A DNA stretch of 64,000 bases from positions 62,001 to 126,000 of the forward strand of contig JBBDNK010000044.1 in the NCBI GenBank assembly GCA_040877625.1, read 5' to 3'. Below the pieces are notes generated by a model. The model had not been told where the DNA came from. It made no database searches and was given only the letters and a program-made list of their open reading frames with translations. Position numbers and translations under genes: made by a program. This DNA comes from Methylonatrum sp040877625 (GTDB taxonomy: Bacteria; Pseudomonadota; Gammaproteobacteria; Nitrococcales; Aquisalimonadaceae). Below, piece by piece: positions 50,537 to 59,472 of the stretch (position 1 is its first letter; each line of letters begins with the position of its first letter).

Positions 50537-50607
50537 CCCCACACCATCCACCTTCGCCCCGCATACTGGTAATATGCCGCCAATTGCGCATTTCGAGTGA
50601 TTTTCCA

Positions 50608-51321
50608 ATGACCTCCCTGAGTGACGACGCGGCGCTGGTGCTTTTTTCCGGCGGACAGGATTCCACCACCTGCCTGGCCTGGGCGCTTGCACGCTTTGCG
50701 CGCGTCGAGACCGTGGGCTTCGACTACCGCCAGCGGCATGCGGTGGAGCTCGATGCCAGGCAGGCAGTATTCCGGGCGCTGCGGGACGGCTTCCCGCGGC
50801 AGGCCGCGCGCCTCGGCGCGGACTGCGTTCTGGATGCCGGCGCGATTGCCGAGATCGGCGGTACCGCGATGATCGAGCAGGTTGCCATCGAGGCCGGGGC
50901 GCACGGTCTGCCCACCACCTTCGTGCCCGGCCGCAACCTGCTGTTCCTGACCCTGGCCGCGGCGGTTGCCTACCGGCGGGGCATCCGACACCTGATCACC
51001 GGGGTTTGCGAGACCGATTTTTCCGGTTATCCCGATTGCCGGGACGATACAATCAAGGCCATGCAGGTCACGTTGAACCTCGGAATGGAAAGCCGCTTCG
51101 TTATTCATACGCCGCTAATGTGGGTCGACAAGGCCGGTACCTGGGCCATGGCGGACCAGCTGGGCGGTGCGGCACTCACCGATCTCATCATCGAACACAG
51201 CCACACCTGCTATCTCGGCGACCGCACCACCCGCCATGCCTGGGGCTATGGTTGCGGCAATTGTCCGGCATGCGAGCTGCGCCAGGGCGGCTGGCAGCGC
51301 TGGCAGGGGGAAACGGAATGA
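50608..51321 (+). CDS. queC: QueC, 7-cyano-7-deazaguanine synthase
   Basis: 237 residues from the ATG at 50608, after a TTG-started extension that lacks support. The PP-loop VLFSGGQDSTTCLAWALARF (11-30) binds ATP; the C-terminal GCGNCPACELRQGGW holds the zinc Cys cluster. It converts 7-carboxy-7-deazaguanine plus ammonia to preQ0 in queuosine synthesis. ATGA overlap with queE. Confidence 0.95.
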   Translation: MTSLSDDAALVLFSGGQDSTTCLAWALARFARVETVGFDYRQRHAVELDARQAVFRALRDGFPRQAARLGADCVLDAGAIAEIGGTAMIEQVAIEAGAHGLPTTFVPGRNLLFLTLAAAVAYRRGIRHLITGVCETDFSGYPDCRDDTIKAMQVTLNLGMESRFVIHTPLMWVDKAGTWAMADQLGGAALTDLIIEHSHTCYLGDRTTRHAWGYGCGNCPACELRQGGWQRWQGETE

Positions 51322-51941
51322 CCTACACCGTCAAGGACCTGTTCCATACCCTGCAGGGCGAGGGCATGCAGACGGGGCGCTCGGCCGTGTTCCTGCGCTT
51401 TGCCGGTTGCAACCTGTGGAGCGGCCGCGAGGAGCACCGCGAGACCGCCGTCTGCCGCTTCTGCGATACCGAATTCGTGGGTGGCGACAAGCACGCACAG
51501 GCGGAATCTCTGGCAAGCGCCGCGCGTGCCTGCTGGGATGCCGCGGTCGCGGACAAGGCTAGCGTGCCTTACGTGGTCTGTACCGGCGGCGAACCCCTGC
51601 TACAGCTTGATGCGCCGCTGATCGACGCTCTGCACCGGCAAGGTTTCGAGGTGGCGGTTGAAACCAACGGCACGCTGAGGGCACCGCCCGGCCTCGACTG
51701 GGTGTGCGTCAGCCCCAAGGCCGGGGCGGAGCTGCGGCAGGTGACGGGCGACGAGCTCAAGGTGGTCTGGCCGCAGCCGGAACTCGATCTCGAGGCGCTG
51801 GCGAAACTGGAGTTCGCGCATTTCCTGCTCCAGCCCATGGACGGTCACCCCGGTTCCACGCAAGCTTGCGTTAACTGGTGCCGCGCCCATCCGCGCTGGC
51901 GCCTGTCCCTGCAAACCCACAAGATTCTGGAAATCCCATGA
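51318..51941 (+). CDS. queE: QueE, 7-carboxy-7-deazaguanine synthase (radical SAM)
   Basis: 207 residues. The iron-sulfur cluster Cys are C31, C46 and C49, a C-x14-C-x2-C pattern in place of the standard radical-SAM C-x3-C-x2-C; this extended loop is known in one QueE subgroup. TLQGEGMQTGRSAVFLRFAG precedes it, and CTGGEPLLQLD and VAVETNGTL follow. It contracts the ring of 6-carboxytetrahydropterin. Overlaps both queC and queD by 4 bases. Confidence 0.94.
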   Translation: MTYTVKDLFHTLQGEGMQTGRSAVFLRFAGCNLWSGREEHRETAVCRFCDTEFVGGDKHAQAESLASAARACWDAAVADKASVPYVVCTGGEPLLQLDAPLIDALHRQGFEVAVETNGTLRAPPGLDWVCVSPKAGAELRQVTGDELKVVWPQPELDLEALAKLEFAHFLLQPMDGHPGSTQACVNWCRAHPRWRLSLQTHKILEIP

Positions 51942-52477
51942 CCGCGTCCTTTCGTATCAGCCGGCGCATTGCCATCGACGCCGGTCACCGCATCATGTCT
52001 CACGGTTCCAAGTGCCGGCACATGCATGGTCACCGCTATGAGGTGGAAGCGTGGTGTCGCGCGGCACGGCTGCACGATAGCGGTGAACAGGCGGGGATGA
52101 TTCTCGATTTCGGCTTTCTCAAGGACGAGATGCTGGCTGTCATCGATGCCGGCTGTGACCATGGCTTCATCGCTCAGCTTACCGATACGGAACTGCTGCG
52201 CATGTTCAGCCCGGAACATACCGAGTTTGATGCCTGGATGCGGGTGCTGGTCACCGAGGTGCGCCACAGCGGCTACGCCCTGACGACCGATACGCGCATG
52301 CAGACCAAACTCTACGTCATGGCGGACCCGCCAACCGCCGAGGGCCTGGCGTTGCACTGGTTCCGACGCCTGGCACCACGCGTGGTGGATCGCAGTCTCG
52401 GCCTGGCGACACTCGAGCGGGTGCGCGTCTGGGAGACCCCCAACTGCTGGGCCGACCATGAAGCGGGCAAGGAATAG
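51938..52477 (+). CDS. queD: QueD, 6-carboxytetrahydropterin synthase
   Basis: 179 residues from the ATG overlapping the queE stop. The motif KCRHMHGHRYEVE gives the catalytic Cys26 and zinc His30 and His32, with His17 (DAGHRI) as the third zinc ligand; this C-x3-H-G-H form is QueD rather than a mammalian-type pterin synthase. It is longer than the 120-residue QueD, as in a recognised long subgroup. It converts dihydroneopterin triphosphate to 6-carboxytetrahydropterin, the step before QueE. Confidence 0.92.
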   Translation: MTASFRISRRIAIDAGHRIMSHGSKCRHMHGHRYEVEAWCRAARLHDSGEQAGMILDFGFLKDEMLAVIDAGCDHGFIAQLTDTELLRMFSPEHTEFDAWMRVLVTEVRHSGYALTTDTRMQTKLYVMADPPTAEGLALHWFRRLAPRVVDRSLGLATLERVRVWETPNCWADHEAGKE

Positions 52478-52633
52478 GGCACCTGTACGGCCCCTTATGG
52501 GTGAAATCGTCTACGATATTCTTAAGTTGATCGGTTCGGCAATCGCCTGACCTGTCGGCCAGAACCCCGCCCGGCGTCAATTGGAATCAATCTCCGCGGC
52601 CCAGGGATGAGTGCCGCCAAACAGGGAGTACGT

Positions 52634-53548
52634 ATGAACAGCGCATGGAGTGATGCTGTCGAATTGAAACCGCGCCACGAATCCGCCGATCTCGGGCGCA
52701 GCCTGGATTTTCTGAGCAAACGGGTGCGTGCTCTGCGCGCGCACCGGGGCATGACCCGCAAGGAACTGTCCCGGCAATCCAATATCTCCGAACGTTATCT
52801 GGCCCAACTCGAAGGTGGCGGAGCCAATCCCTCGCTCGCGCTATTGCTGCGAGTGGCGGGCGCACTGGATGTCGACGTCCACGAGTTGCTGCCCTATGCC
52901 CTCAATACCGACTATCTGATGACACCGCTGCTGAAAGTCCTCCGGCAGCTGTCGCCTCAGGAAGAAGAGGCCGCGTACCAACTACTGGTTCGCCATTTTC
53001 CCCGCTATCACGGGCCCTTCCACGGCGTCGCCCTGGTCGGTCAGGATGGCGCCGGCAAGTCGACGCTCGGTGTCCTGCTTGCCGAGCGATTCGGGCTACC
53101 CTTCATTCGCCTCGCCGAGGTGGTCGAGGAGATGGGTGGCATGCGGGTGGACGAATACATGGCGGTGCACGGCGAGAAGGCCTATCGACGGCTGGAGCGC
53201 CATGCGGTGAGGCATGTGCTCAAGGAGCACTCGCGGGCGGTGGTCGAGGCAGGCGCCATTCTGGCGGCCAAGTCGGCGAGCTACGAGTTGCTTCGGCGCG
53301 GTTACTACACGGTGTGGATCCGCGCCAGTGTTGCCGAGCACGTGAATCGCGTGGCGGCGCGGGGCAATGCGCGCTCCAGCCAGGGGCTTGCGACTGCCAT
53401 GGACGATATGCGCCGGACGCTCGCCGAGCGGGAGCCTTACTACAGGACGGCAAGCGCGGTGCTGGACACCAGTGGCAGGGACATTCACCAGTGCCTCCTG
53501 GAACTCGTCGAACTCACCACGCCGCATCTGGTGCGGGAGAGCGACTAG
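52634..53548 (+). CDS. boxR: BoxR-like regulator: XRE helix-turn-helix fused to shikimate-kinase-like domain (copy 1)
   Basis: 304 residues from the ATG at 52634 (GGGAG upstream; the ATG 9 codons earlier has poorer spacing). The HTH is at about 27-86 (RVRALRAHRGMTRKELSRQS, then ISERYLAQLEGGGANPS). The C-terminal part has a P-loop VGQDGAGKST (135-144) and a shikimate-kinase-like fold. BoxR and BzdR proteins have this layout, bind TGCA-rich operators and sense benzoyl-CoA with the kinase-like domain. It lies directly before benzoate-CoA ligase and shares most of its sequence with the second copy at 61063. Confidence 0.88.
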   Translation: MNSAWSDAVELKPRHESADLGRSLDFLSKRVRALRAHRGMTRKELSRQSNISERYLAQLEGGGANPSLALLLRVAGALDVDVHELLPYALNTDYLMTPLLKVLRQLSPQEEEAAYQLLVRHFPRYHGPFHGVALVGQDGAGKSTLGVLLAERFGLPFIRLAEVVEEMGGMRVDEYMAVHGEKAYRRLERHAVRHVLKEHSRAVVEAGAILAAKSASYELLRRGYYTVWIRASVAEHVNRVAARGNARSSQGLATAMDDMRRTLAEREPYYRTASAVLDTSGRDIHQCLLELVELTTPHLVRESD

Positions 53549-53557
53549 GACTACTCC

Positions 53558-53603
53558 GTCCGACAGGCAGGCGATCACGGCGACGATTGCCTGTCTGTCG
53601 GAC
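53558..53603 (+). terminator. Strong stem-loop after boxR copy 1
   Basis: GTCCGACAGGCAGGC / GCCTGTCTGTCGGAC, 15 bp with a single G-T wobble and a 16-base loop, starting 10 bases after the stop; followed by AACCCCCTTTA, so only a short T run. Probably isolates boxR from the ligase operon. Confidence 0.65.
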
Positions 53604-53706
53604 AACCCCCTTTAGGGTGCCTCTGATTTATTCTCATGGGGCTCTCTAGCCTGATCTCCCACCCGACTTCTCCTGCCTTTGCCGACGCAGCTTGGTCAGT
53701 GTAATG

Positions 53707-53770
53707 TGCATAAAAGTGCATGATTGTGCTCGACATGCAATATGTTTCATAATACTGTGCCAACAGCACA
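53707..53770 (+). promoter_or_regulatory. Promoter and BoxR-type operator of the benzoate-CoA ligase operon
   Basis: TGCATAAAAGTGCA (53707-53720) is an exact TGCA-N6-TGCA element, the operator type described for BzdR/BoxR. A second near-match TGCA-N6-TTCA lies at 53736-53749. Between TTGTGC (53725-53730) and CATAAT (53748-53753) are 17 bases, a plausible sigma-70 promoter, so the second box overlaps the promoter and binding would block it. An inverted repeat TGTGC-N5-GCACA follows at 53756-53770. Confidence 0.68.
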
Positions 53771-53821
53771 ATATAAGAGCCGGCTGCCAGCAGACCGGCA
53801 TTGACAGGAGGAGCGTAATCA

Positions 53822-55423
53822 ATGAGCGGGATCGCTGCGGACACATCCACGCCCGACATTCAGCCCCCGGTATTTCCCCGGTACTACAATGCCGCCACCG
53901 ACTTCATTGATCGCCATCTGGACGAAGGTCGCGGCGCTCACCCGGCGATCATCGACGACCAGGGCACCTACACCTATGCGGAACTGGCCGAGCTGGTGAA
54001 CCGGGCCGCCAGCGCGTTCCGGCGCCTGGGGCTTGGCCAGGAAGACCGGGTGGCCATGATCATGCTGGATACGGTGCATTTTCCGGCGGTGTTCTGGGGC
54101 GCCATCAAGGCGGGCATCATTCCGGTTCCGGTGAATACCCTGCTGACAACGGCAAACTATGAGCACATTCTGGCCGACAGCCGCGCCAAGGCGCTGGTGA
54201 TCAGCGGCTCGTTGCTGGCACAGGCGCAGCCGATACTGGATCAGCTTCCATCGCTGCGGCACGTCATTGTCGACGGCGACAGTGCGCCGGGGCACCAGCG
54301 GCTCGGAACCCTGCTTGCCGAGGCCGACAGCAGTTTTGAAGCGACTCCCACAACCTGCGACGACGTGGCATTCTGGCTCTACTCCTCCGGGTCAACGGGC
54401 GCGCCAAAGGGCGTACTGCACCTGCACTCCCACCTGCGCTGTACGGCTGAACTCTACGGCACCGGGGTATTGGGGCTGGAGAAGGATGACATCATCTTTT
54501 CCGCCGCCAAACTGTTCTTTGCCTACGGGCTCGGCAATGCCATGACCTTCCCGCTCCTGGTCGGTGCCACGGCCGTGCTGATGGCGGAGCGGCCCACGCC
54601 GGATGGGGTTATGCGCGTCCTCAAGACGCATCAGCCGACCATGTTCTGCGGTGTACCCACCTTGTATGCGGCGATTCTGGCCAATGAGGCCAATAGTCGT
54701 GAAACCGCCTCCAGGCAATTGCGTCGTTGTATCTCTGCCGGCGAAGCGCTGCCTTCGGAGGTTGGCAAACGCTGGGAGCGGCGTTTCGGTGCGGAGATCC
54801 TGGACGGCGTCGGTTCCACGGAAATGCTGCATATCTTTCTCAGCAATCGCCCCGGGCAGGTCCGATACGGCACCTCCGGCGTTCCCGTTCCAGGCTATGG
54901 CGCCCGCCTGGTGGACGAGAACGATGAGGACATTGCGCAGGGCGAAGTCGGTGAACTGCTGGTCAGCGGCCCAACCGCCGCAATCGGTTACTGGAACCAG
55001 CGCCGGAAAAGTATCAATACCTTCATGGGCCCGTGGACGCGTACCGGCGACAAATACTTCATGGACGAGGAAGGCCTCTACCATATTTGCGGCCGCTCCG
55101 ACGACATGCTCAAGGTCAGTGGCAACTGGGTTTCGCCCTTCGAGGTGGAATCCACCCTGATCGAGCACGAAGCGGTGCTGGAAGCGGCGGTCATTCCCCA
55201 TGCTGACGAAAACGATCTCATCAAGCCCAAGGCCTACGTCGTGCTGAAGGACGGCAAGACACCGTCCGATGCGCTTGCCCGCGAGCTTCAGGCCTTCGTG
55301 AAATCACGGGTCGCGCCCTGGAAGTATCCGCGCTGGATCGAGTTCATCGACACGCTCCCAAAGACCTCTACCGGCAAGGTGCAGCGATTCAGACTGCGGG
55401 AGCTCGACCAGGGGCAGAGCTGA
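53822..55423 (+). CDS. bclA: Benzoate-CoA ligase family protein
   Basis: 533 residues, GGAGG 9-14 bases upstream. It is an ANL-family adenylating enzyme: P-loop YSSGSTGAPKGVLH, then LFFAYGLGNAMTFPLLVG, GVGSTEMLHIFLSNRPG (the benzoate-type A5 motif), TGDKYFMDEEGLYHICGR and the catalytic Lys in PKTSTGKVQRFRLR. The segment PPRYYNAATDFIDRHL-like (here PVFPRYYNAATDFIDRHLDE) is typical of benzoate-CoA ligases. It makes benzoyl-CoA, the entry to box or anaerobic ring pathways and the effector for BoxR. 2-Hydroxy or amino derivatives could also be substrates. Confidence 0.9.
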   Translation: MSGIAADTSTPDIQPPVFPRYYNAATDFIDRHLDEGRGAHPAIIDDQGTYTYAELAELVNRAASAFRRLGLGQEDRVAMIMLDTVHFPAVFWGAIKAGIIPVPVNTLLTTANYEHILADSRAKALVISGSLLAQAQPILDQLPSLRHVIVDGDSAPGHQRLGTLLAEADSSFEATPTTCDDVAFWLYSSGSTGAPKGVLHLHSHLRCTAELYGTGVLGLEKDDIIFSAAKLFFAYGLGNAMTFPLLVGATAVLMAERPTPDGVMRVLKTHQPTMFCGVPTLYAAILANEANSRETASRQLRRCISAGEALPSEVGKRWERRFGAEILDGVGSTEMLHIFLSNRPGQVRYGTSGVPVPGYGARLVDENDEDIAQGEVGELLVSGPTAAIGYWNQRRKSINTFMGPWTRTGDKYFMDEEGLYHICGRSDDMLKVSGNWVSPFEVESTLIEHEAVLEAAVIPHADENDLIKPKAYVVLKDGKTPSDALARELQAFVKSRVAPWKYPRWIEFIDTLPKTSTGKVQRFRLRELDQGQS

Positions 55424-55424
55424 G

Positions 55425-56021
55425 ATGGGTAGCGGGGCATATCGGGGCGTGCAGGTTGCGGATGGGCCACTGAATGCCGCGGGCGTCCGGCCGCGACGTT
55501 TCACCGGCCGTGCTTTTCCGCCGTATCGGCACCTGCCGGGTGCCACGCCGCACCCGCTTACCGATCCGGCAGGTCACGGTGGCGTGCTGGCGTCCGCGCC
55601 GGATTCCCCGGAGCAGTTGCGGGTCTGCTTTCTGCTCGGTTGCGATCTCTACAACCACGGCTATTGGTGGGAAGCCCATGAGGCCTGGGAAGCGGTCTGG
55701 CATGCGGTGAACCGCACGGGCACAAGAGGGGCGTTGCTGCAGGCGCTAATTCAGGCGGGCAATGCCCATCTGAAGCTGCGCATGAAACGCGGCAATGCCG
55801 TCGCGCGCCTGCGCAGTGCCGTCATGGAGCACATTGCGCGCATACGCAGCACGCCCGATACGGTCTGCCTGGGCATTGATGTGATCGCATGGAGCGAGCA
55901 GTTCGACGCGTATATTGAGACGCGGTTGAGTCGGGCGGCGCTGTGTCACGACGTGACCGGATTCCCTTACCTGGAACCTGATGTGACGGATTCGGAGTTG
56001 TTTCAGGACCGACGGGTGTGA
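55425..56021 (+). CDS. DUF309 protein
   Basis: 198 residues, starting one base after the ligase stop, so cotranscribed. The C-terminal two thirds contain DLYNHGYWWEAHEAWEAVWH (about 76-95), the diagnostic DUF309 motif, and LLQALIQAGNAHLKLRMKRG. The family is helical and has no established activity. An N-terminal 60-residue extension (GVRPRRFTGRAFPPYRHLPG) is present. Its coupling to benzoate-CoA ligase suggests a role in aromatic-acid metabolism. Confidence 0.82.
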   Translation: MGSGAYRGVQVADGPLNAAGVRPRRFTGRAFPPYRHLPGATPHPLTDPAGHGGVLASAPDSPEQLRVCFLLGCDLYNHGYWWEAHEAWEAVWHAVNRTGTRGALLQALIQAGNAHLKLRMKRGNAVARLRSAVMEHIARIRSTPDTVCLGIDVIAWSEQFDAYIETRLSRAALCHDVTGFPYLEPDVTDSELFQDRRV

Positions 56022-56047
56022 TGAATCGCAACCGGAGGCATGGGCAC

Positions 56048-56053
56048 TATAAT
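56048..56053 (+). promoter_or_regulatory. Possible -10 element before the ABC transporter operon
   Basis: A perfect TATAAT 184 bases upstream of the binding-protein gene, in a locally AT-rich stretch (56040-56120). No good -35 lies at 16-18 bases, so an activator may be needed. Confidence 0.35.
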
Positions 56054-56236
56054 GCGTTCAATGACGTCAGTTTAAGAATTGTACGGTTGAATACGCGCAT
56101 CGAAAGAATAATAATTCATGAGCCGGCCTGTGTCGGCCTATAAACGGGGGAATGTCGGTCATCAGGTGACGGCCTGGTGTCGGTGTTCAACCATAACGAC
56201 AACGGAGCGCCAGGCGCTCCGAGTGGAGGAGTGATC

Positions 56237-57430
56237 ATGTTTCGCACCCAAACCAGCAGGTCCCGGCCGCTGCTCAGGAAGGCAGCGGTTGCAGCCGGAA
56301 TGGCAGCAACGCTGCTCATGCCTCTGAGTCAGGCGTCCGCAGAGCAGATCAAGATCGGCTTCATGCTGCCCTATTCAGGCACGTTCGCGCAGCTCGGCGA
56401 CCGCATCACCAAGGGCTTCAACCTCGCGGTAGAGCAAAACGGCGGCAACATCGGCGGCTTTGAAGTGACCTCGGTGACGGTGGACGACGAGTCCAACGCC
56501 GGTCGCGCCACGCGTAACATGCAGCAACTGGTTTCCGGCGAAAACGTCGACGTTGTCGTGGGCACGGTGCACTCCGGCGTGGCGATGGCGATGGTCCGCG
56601 TGGCGCGTGCCGACGGTACCATCCTGATTATTCCCAATGCCGGCCTCGACGCGGCCACCCGGCAGCTCTGCGGGCCGAACATCTTCCGCACCTCGTTCAG
56701 TAACTGGCAACCCGCCTACCCGATGGGCCAGATCGCCTATGACCGTGGCTACCGCAATGTGGTGACCATGAGCTGGCGTTATGGTGCGGGCCAGGAAGCC
56801 CTGGCCGGATTCAAGGAAGGCTTTACCGCGGCCGGCGGAGAAATCATGGAGGAAATCTACGTACCGTTCCCTGACGTGAATTTCCAGGCCCAGCTTACCG
56901 AGATCGCCTCGCTGCGCCCGGATGCGGTGTTCGTGTTCTTCGCGGGTGGCGGTGCGGTGCAGTTTGTCCGTGATTATGCCGCGGCCGGCCTGAGCGACAG
57001 CATTCCGCTGCTCGGCTCCGGCTTCCTCACCGAAGGCGTGCTTGCGGCACAGGGCGATGCGGCCGAGGGCGTGCTGACCACGCTGCACTACGCCGACGGC
57101 CTCGACAACCCGGCCAACGTGGCATTTCGCAGCGCTTACCGCGAGCGCTTCGACGAGGACCCGGATATCTATGCGGTGCAGGGCTTTGATGCCGCGCGGC
57201 TGCTGATCGCCGGTGTGGATGCCGCGGGCGGCTACGAGGACCGGGACGCGCTGATCGAGGCTATGCGCCAGGTGCAGCTCGAGAGCCCACGCGGCCCGAT
57301 GACGTTCTCTTCGGCGCACAACCCGGTGCAGAACATCTATCTGCGCGAGGTCCGCAATGGTGAGAACGTGGTGCTGGGGATCGCCCACGAGGCGCTTGCA
57401 GACCCGGCTACCGGCTGCCTGATGGACTGA
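56237..57430 (+). CDS. ABC transporter substrate-binding protein, branched-chain amino acid type (aromatic acid import likely)
   Basis: 397 residues from the ATG at 56237 (GGAGGAG 6-7 bases before). A signal peptide ends at about QASA-EQ (near 35). The mature part IKIGFMLPYSGTFAQLGDRI and then VDVVVGTVHSGVAMAMVRVA is the Leu/Ile/Val-binding-protein fold. It should capture the ligand in the periplasm for the LivHMGF-type importer encoded next. Position beside benzoate-CoA ligase and BoxR genes suggests benzoate or a similar acid rather than an amino acid; this is inference. Confidence 0.88.
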   Translation: MFRTQTSRSRPLLRKAAVAAGMAATLLMPLSQASAEQIKIGFMLPYSGTFAQLGDRITKGFNLAVEQNGGNIGGFEVTSVTVDDESNAGRATRNMQQLVSGENVDVVVGTVHSGVAMAMVRVARADGTILIIPNAGLDAATRQLCGPNIFRTSFSNWQPAYPMGQIAYDRGYRNVVTMSWRYGAGQEALAGFKEGFTAAGGEIMEEIYVPFPDVNFQAQLTEIASLRPDAVFVFFAGGGAVQFVRDYAAAGLSDSIPLLGSGFLTEGVLAAQGDAAEGVLTTLHYADGLDNPANVAFRSAYRERFDEDPDIYAVQGFDAARLLIAGVDAAGGYEDRDALIEAMRQVQLESPRGPMTFSSAHNPVQNIYLREVRNGENVVLGIAHEALADPATGCLMD

Positions 57431-57438
57431 ACCGCCAC

Positions 57439-57476
57439 ACCGGGTCCTGCGCGCCGACAGGCGGGCAGGACCCGGT
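57439..57476 (+). terminator. Intercistronic stem-loop after the binding-protein gene
   Basis: ACCGGGTCCTGC / GCAGGACCCGGT, a perfect 12-bp stem with a 14-base loop, 8 bases after the stop, no T tract. Such hairpins often stabilise the abundant binding-protein mRNA and lower expression of the membrane genes downstream. Confidence 0.65.
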
Positions 57477-57532
57477 TGCGCTTGGCCTGTCGTGTAAGCG
57501 TGAACGGTGCCGACAGCCCACCAGGAGAGCAG

Positions 57533-58393
57533 ATGGATCCTTCCTTCATCCTCATCCAGACCCTGAACGGCGTGCAGTACGGCCTACTGCTGTTTCTGAT
57601 CGCCAGCGGTCTGACGCTGATTTTCGGCATCATGCATATCATTAATCTGGCGCATGGTGCGCTATACATGGTGGGTGCCTACCTGGCCTTCTGGTTGACG
57701 GGATATACGGGCAACCTGTTCCTGGCCATCGTGCTGGCACTGCCGCTGGCCGTGGCGCTCGGTATTGCCATAGAACGCTTTCTGATTCAGCGCCTGTATG
57801 AACGCGATCATCTCGATCAGGTGCTGCTGACCTTCGGGCTGATTCTTGTCTTCGACGCCCTGCAGAGCATCTTCTGGGGCAACGACGTGCACGGCGTTGC
57901 GGTCCCCGCGCTGCTTTCCGGCTCCATCGCGCTGACCGATAACCTCAATTATCCAGTCTACCGGCTGTTCATCTCGGCAATCTGCCTGGCGATTGCGCTG
58001 GGCATGTACGTGCTCATCCAGCGCACCCGCCTGGGGATGATCATCCGGGGCGGTGCGAGCAACCGGGAAATGGTGTCGGCGCTCGGCATCAACATCCGCT
58101 GGGTATACACCCTGGTGTTCGCGGTCGGCGCCGCACTTGCCGCCTTTGCCGGCATGATCGCCGCGCCGGTGAGCTCGGTCTATCCGGGCATGGGCAGCAC
58201 CATCCTCATCATCTGCTTCGTGGTTGTGGTCATTGGCGGCCTGGGCTCGGTAAAGGGCGCCTTTCTGGGCGCGCTGATGGTCGGCCTCGTCTACACCTGG
58301 GGCACGGTGCTGGTACCCCAATTCGCCGGTGCGGTGGTGTACGCGCTGATGGCGGCGGTGCTGCTCTGGAAGCCAAGAGGCCTGTTCGCCTAG
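57533..58393 (+). CDS. ABC transporter permease, LivH type
   Basis: 286 residues from the ATG at 57533 (AGGAGAG upstream). It is very hydrophobic, about eight helices; the segment SGLTLIFGIMHIINLAHGAL (24-43) is the LivH signature and GLGSVKGAFLGALMVGL near the end is the coupling-helix region. It pairs with the LivM-type permease to form the membrane channel. Confidence 0.9.
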   Translation: MDPSFILIQTLNGVQYGLLLFLIASGLTLIFGIMHIINLAHGALYMVGAYLAFWLTGYTGNLFLAIVLALPLAVALGIAIERFLIQRLYERDHLDQVLLTFGLILVFDALQSIFWGNDVHGVAVPALLSGSIALTDNLNYPVYRLFISAICLAIALGMYVLIQRTRLGMIIRGGASNREMVSALGINIRWVYTLVFAVGAALAAFAGMIAAPVSSVYPGMGSTILIICFVVVVIGGLGSVKGAFLGALMVGLVYTWGTVLVPQFAGAVVYALMAAVLLWKPRGLFA

Positions 58394-58419
58394 GCGGACG
58401 CGGGAGAATTCATTCGATC

Positions 58420-59472
58420 ATGCATAGCGTTTCGAGACCCATTCAGATCCTGCTGGTGCTGCTGTCAGCCTTGCTGCTGCTGTATCCGCTTTTTGGCGAA
58501 GCCCTTGCTGGTAACGCGTACGATTACTGGCTGCAGAAGATGACCACGGTGATGATCCTGGCCATCCTGGCGGTGAGCCTGGATCTGCTGGTTGGGGTCG
58601 CCGGCATGGTGAGCATCGCCCATGCGGCCTTCTTCGGACTGGCCGGTTATACCGTCGTGCTGGTTGCACCCGAGTGGGAGCCTGGCAACCTGTGGATTCT
58701 GCTCCCCGCGGCTCTGGTGATCGCCGCGCTGGCGTCCCTAGTGATGGGCTTGCTGATCATCCGCACCTCAGGGATTTTCTTCATCATGGCGACCATCGCC
58801 TTCTCGCAGATGATCTATTACATATTTCACGATTCAGACTTTGCCGGCGGTTCCGATGGTGCCTATCTGTTTTCCACCCCCGAGACCATGGTCATGGGCC
58901 GGTCATTATTGGATCTGGGAGACCGGCTCACGCTGTTCTACGTTACGTTGATCTCGCTACTGCTCATCTACCTGTTGTTGCGAATCGTTTTGCGTGCACC
59001 CTTCGGGAGGGTGCTGATTGGCATTCGCGAGAACGAACAGCGGGTACGCGCACTGGGCTACAACCCATCCTTCTACAAGCTGTCGGCCTTCGTCATCGGC
59101 GGCACGATCGCGGGGTTCGCGGGCGTGCTGTCCGCCATTCAGTACCAGTACATCGACCCCAGTCAGGTGAACTGGCACCTCTCCGCGGAAGTCCTGGTGA
59201 TGGTTATTCTGGGCGGACTGGGCAGCCTGTATGGCCCGATTCTCGGCGCCTTCGCGTTCGAGGGCCTGCATTACACGTTTTCGAGCTTCACCCGCCACTG
59301 GCAGCTGCCCATGGGTATTGTGGTCATTGTCATGGTGCTGATGCTTCCCAGGGGCATTGCCGGTGGGCTGGAGTGGCTTTCGGAGCGGCTGGGCAGGCGG
59401 TTCGAGGCGCCGGCGCCATCGGCGCGCAAGCCGACCGAGGAGCATCGGGCCGCGGAGCAACACAATGACTGA
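58420..59472 (+). CDS. ABC transporter permease, LivM type
   Basis: 350 residues. Hydrophobic with LAVSLDLLVGVAGMVSIAHA (about 48-67; the LivM signature), GIRENEQRVRALGYNPSFYK (coupling region) and GGLGSLYGPILGAFAFEGL. A polar C-terminal tail of 45 residues (GGLEWLSERLGRRFEAPAPS onward) extends past the last helix. It overlaps the LivG-type gene by 8 bases. The ribosome site is weak. Confidence 0.9.
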   Translation: MHSVSRPIQILLVLLSALLLLYPLFGEALAGNAYDYWLQKMTTVMILAILAVSLDLLVGVAGMVSIAHAAFFGLAGYTVVLVAPEWEPGNLWILLPAALVIAALASLVMGLLIIRTSGIFFIMATIAFSQMIYYIFHDSDFAGGSDGAYLFSTPETMVMGRSLLDLGDRLTLFYVTLISLLLIYLLLRIVLRAPFGRVLIGIRENEQRVRALGYNPSFYKLSAFVIGGTIAGFAGVLSAIQYQYIDPSQVNWHLSAEVLVMVILGGLGSLYGPILGAFAFEGLHYTFSSFTRHWQLPMGIVVIVMVLMLPRGIAGGLEWLSERLGRRFEAPAPSARKPTEEHRAAEQHND

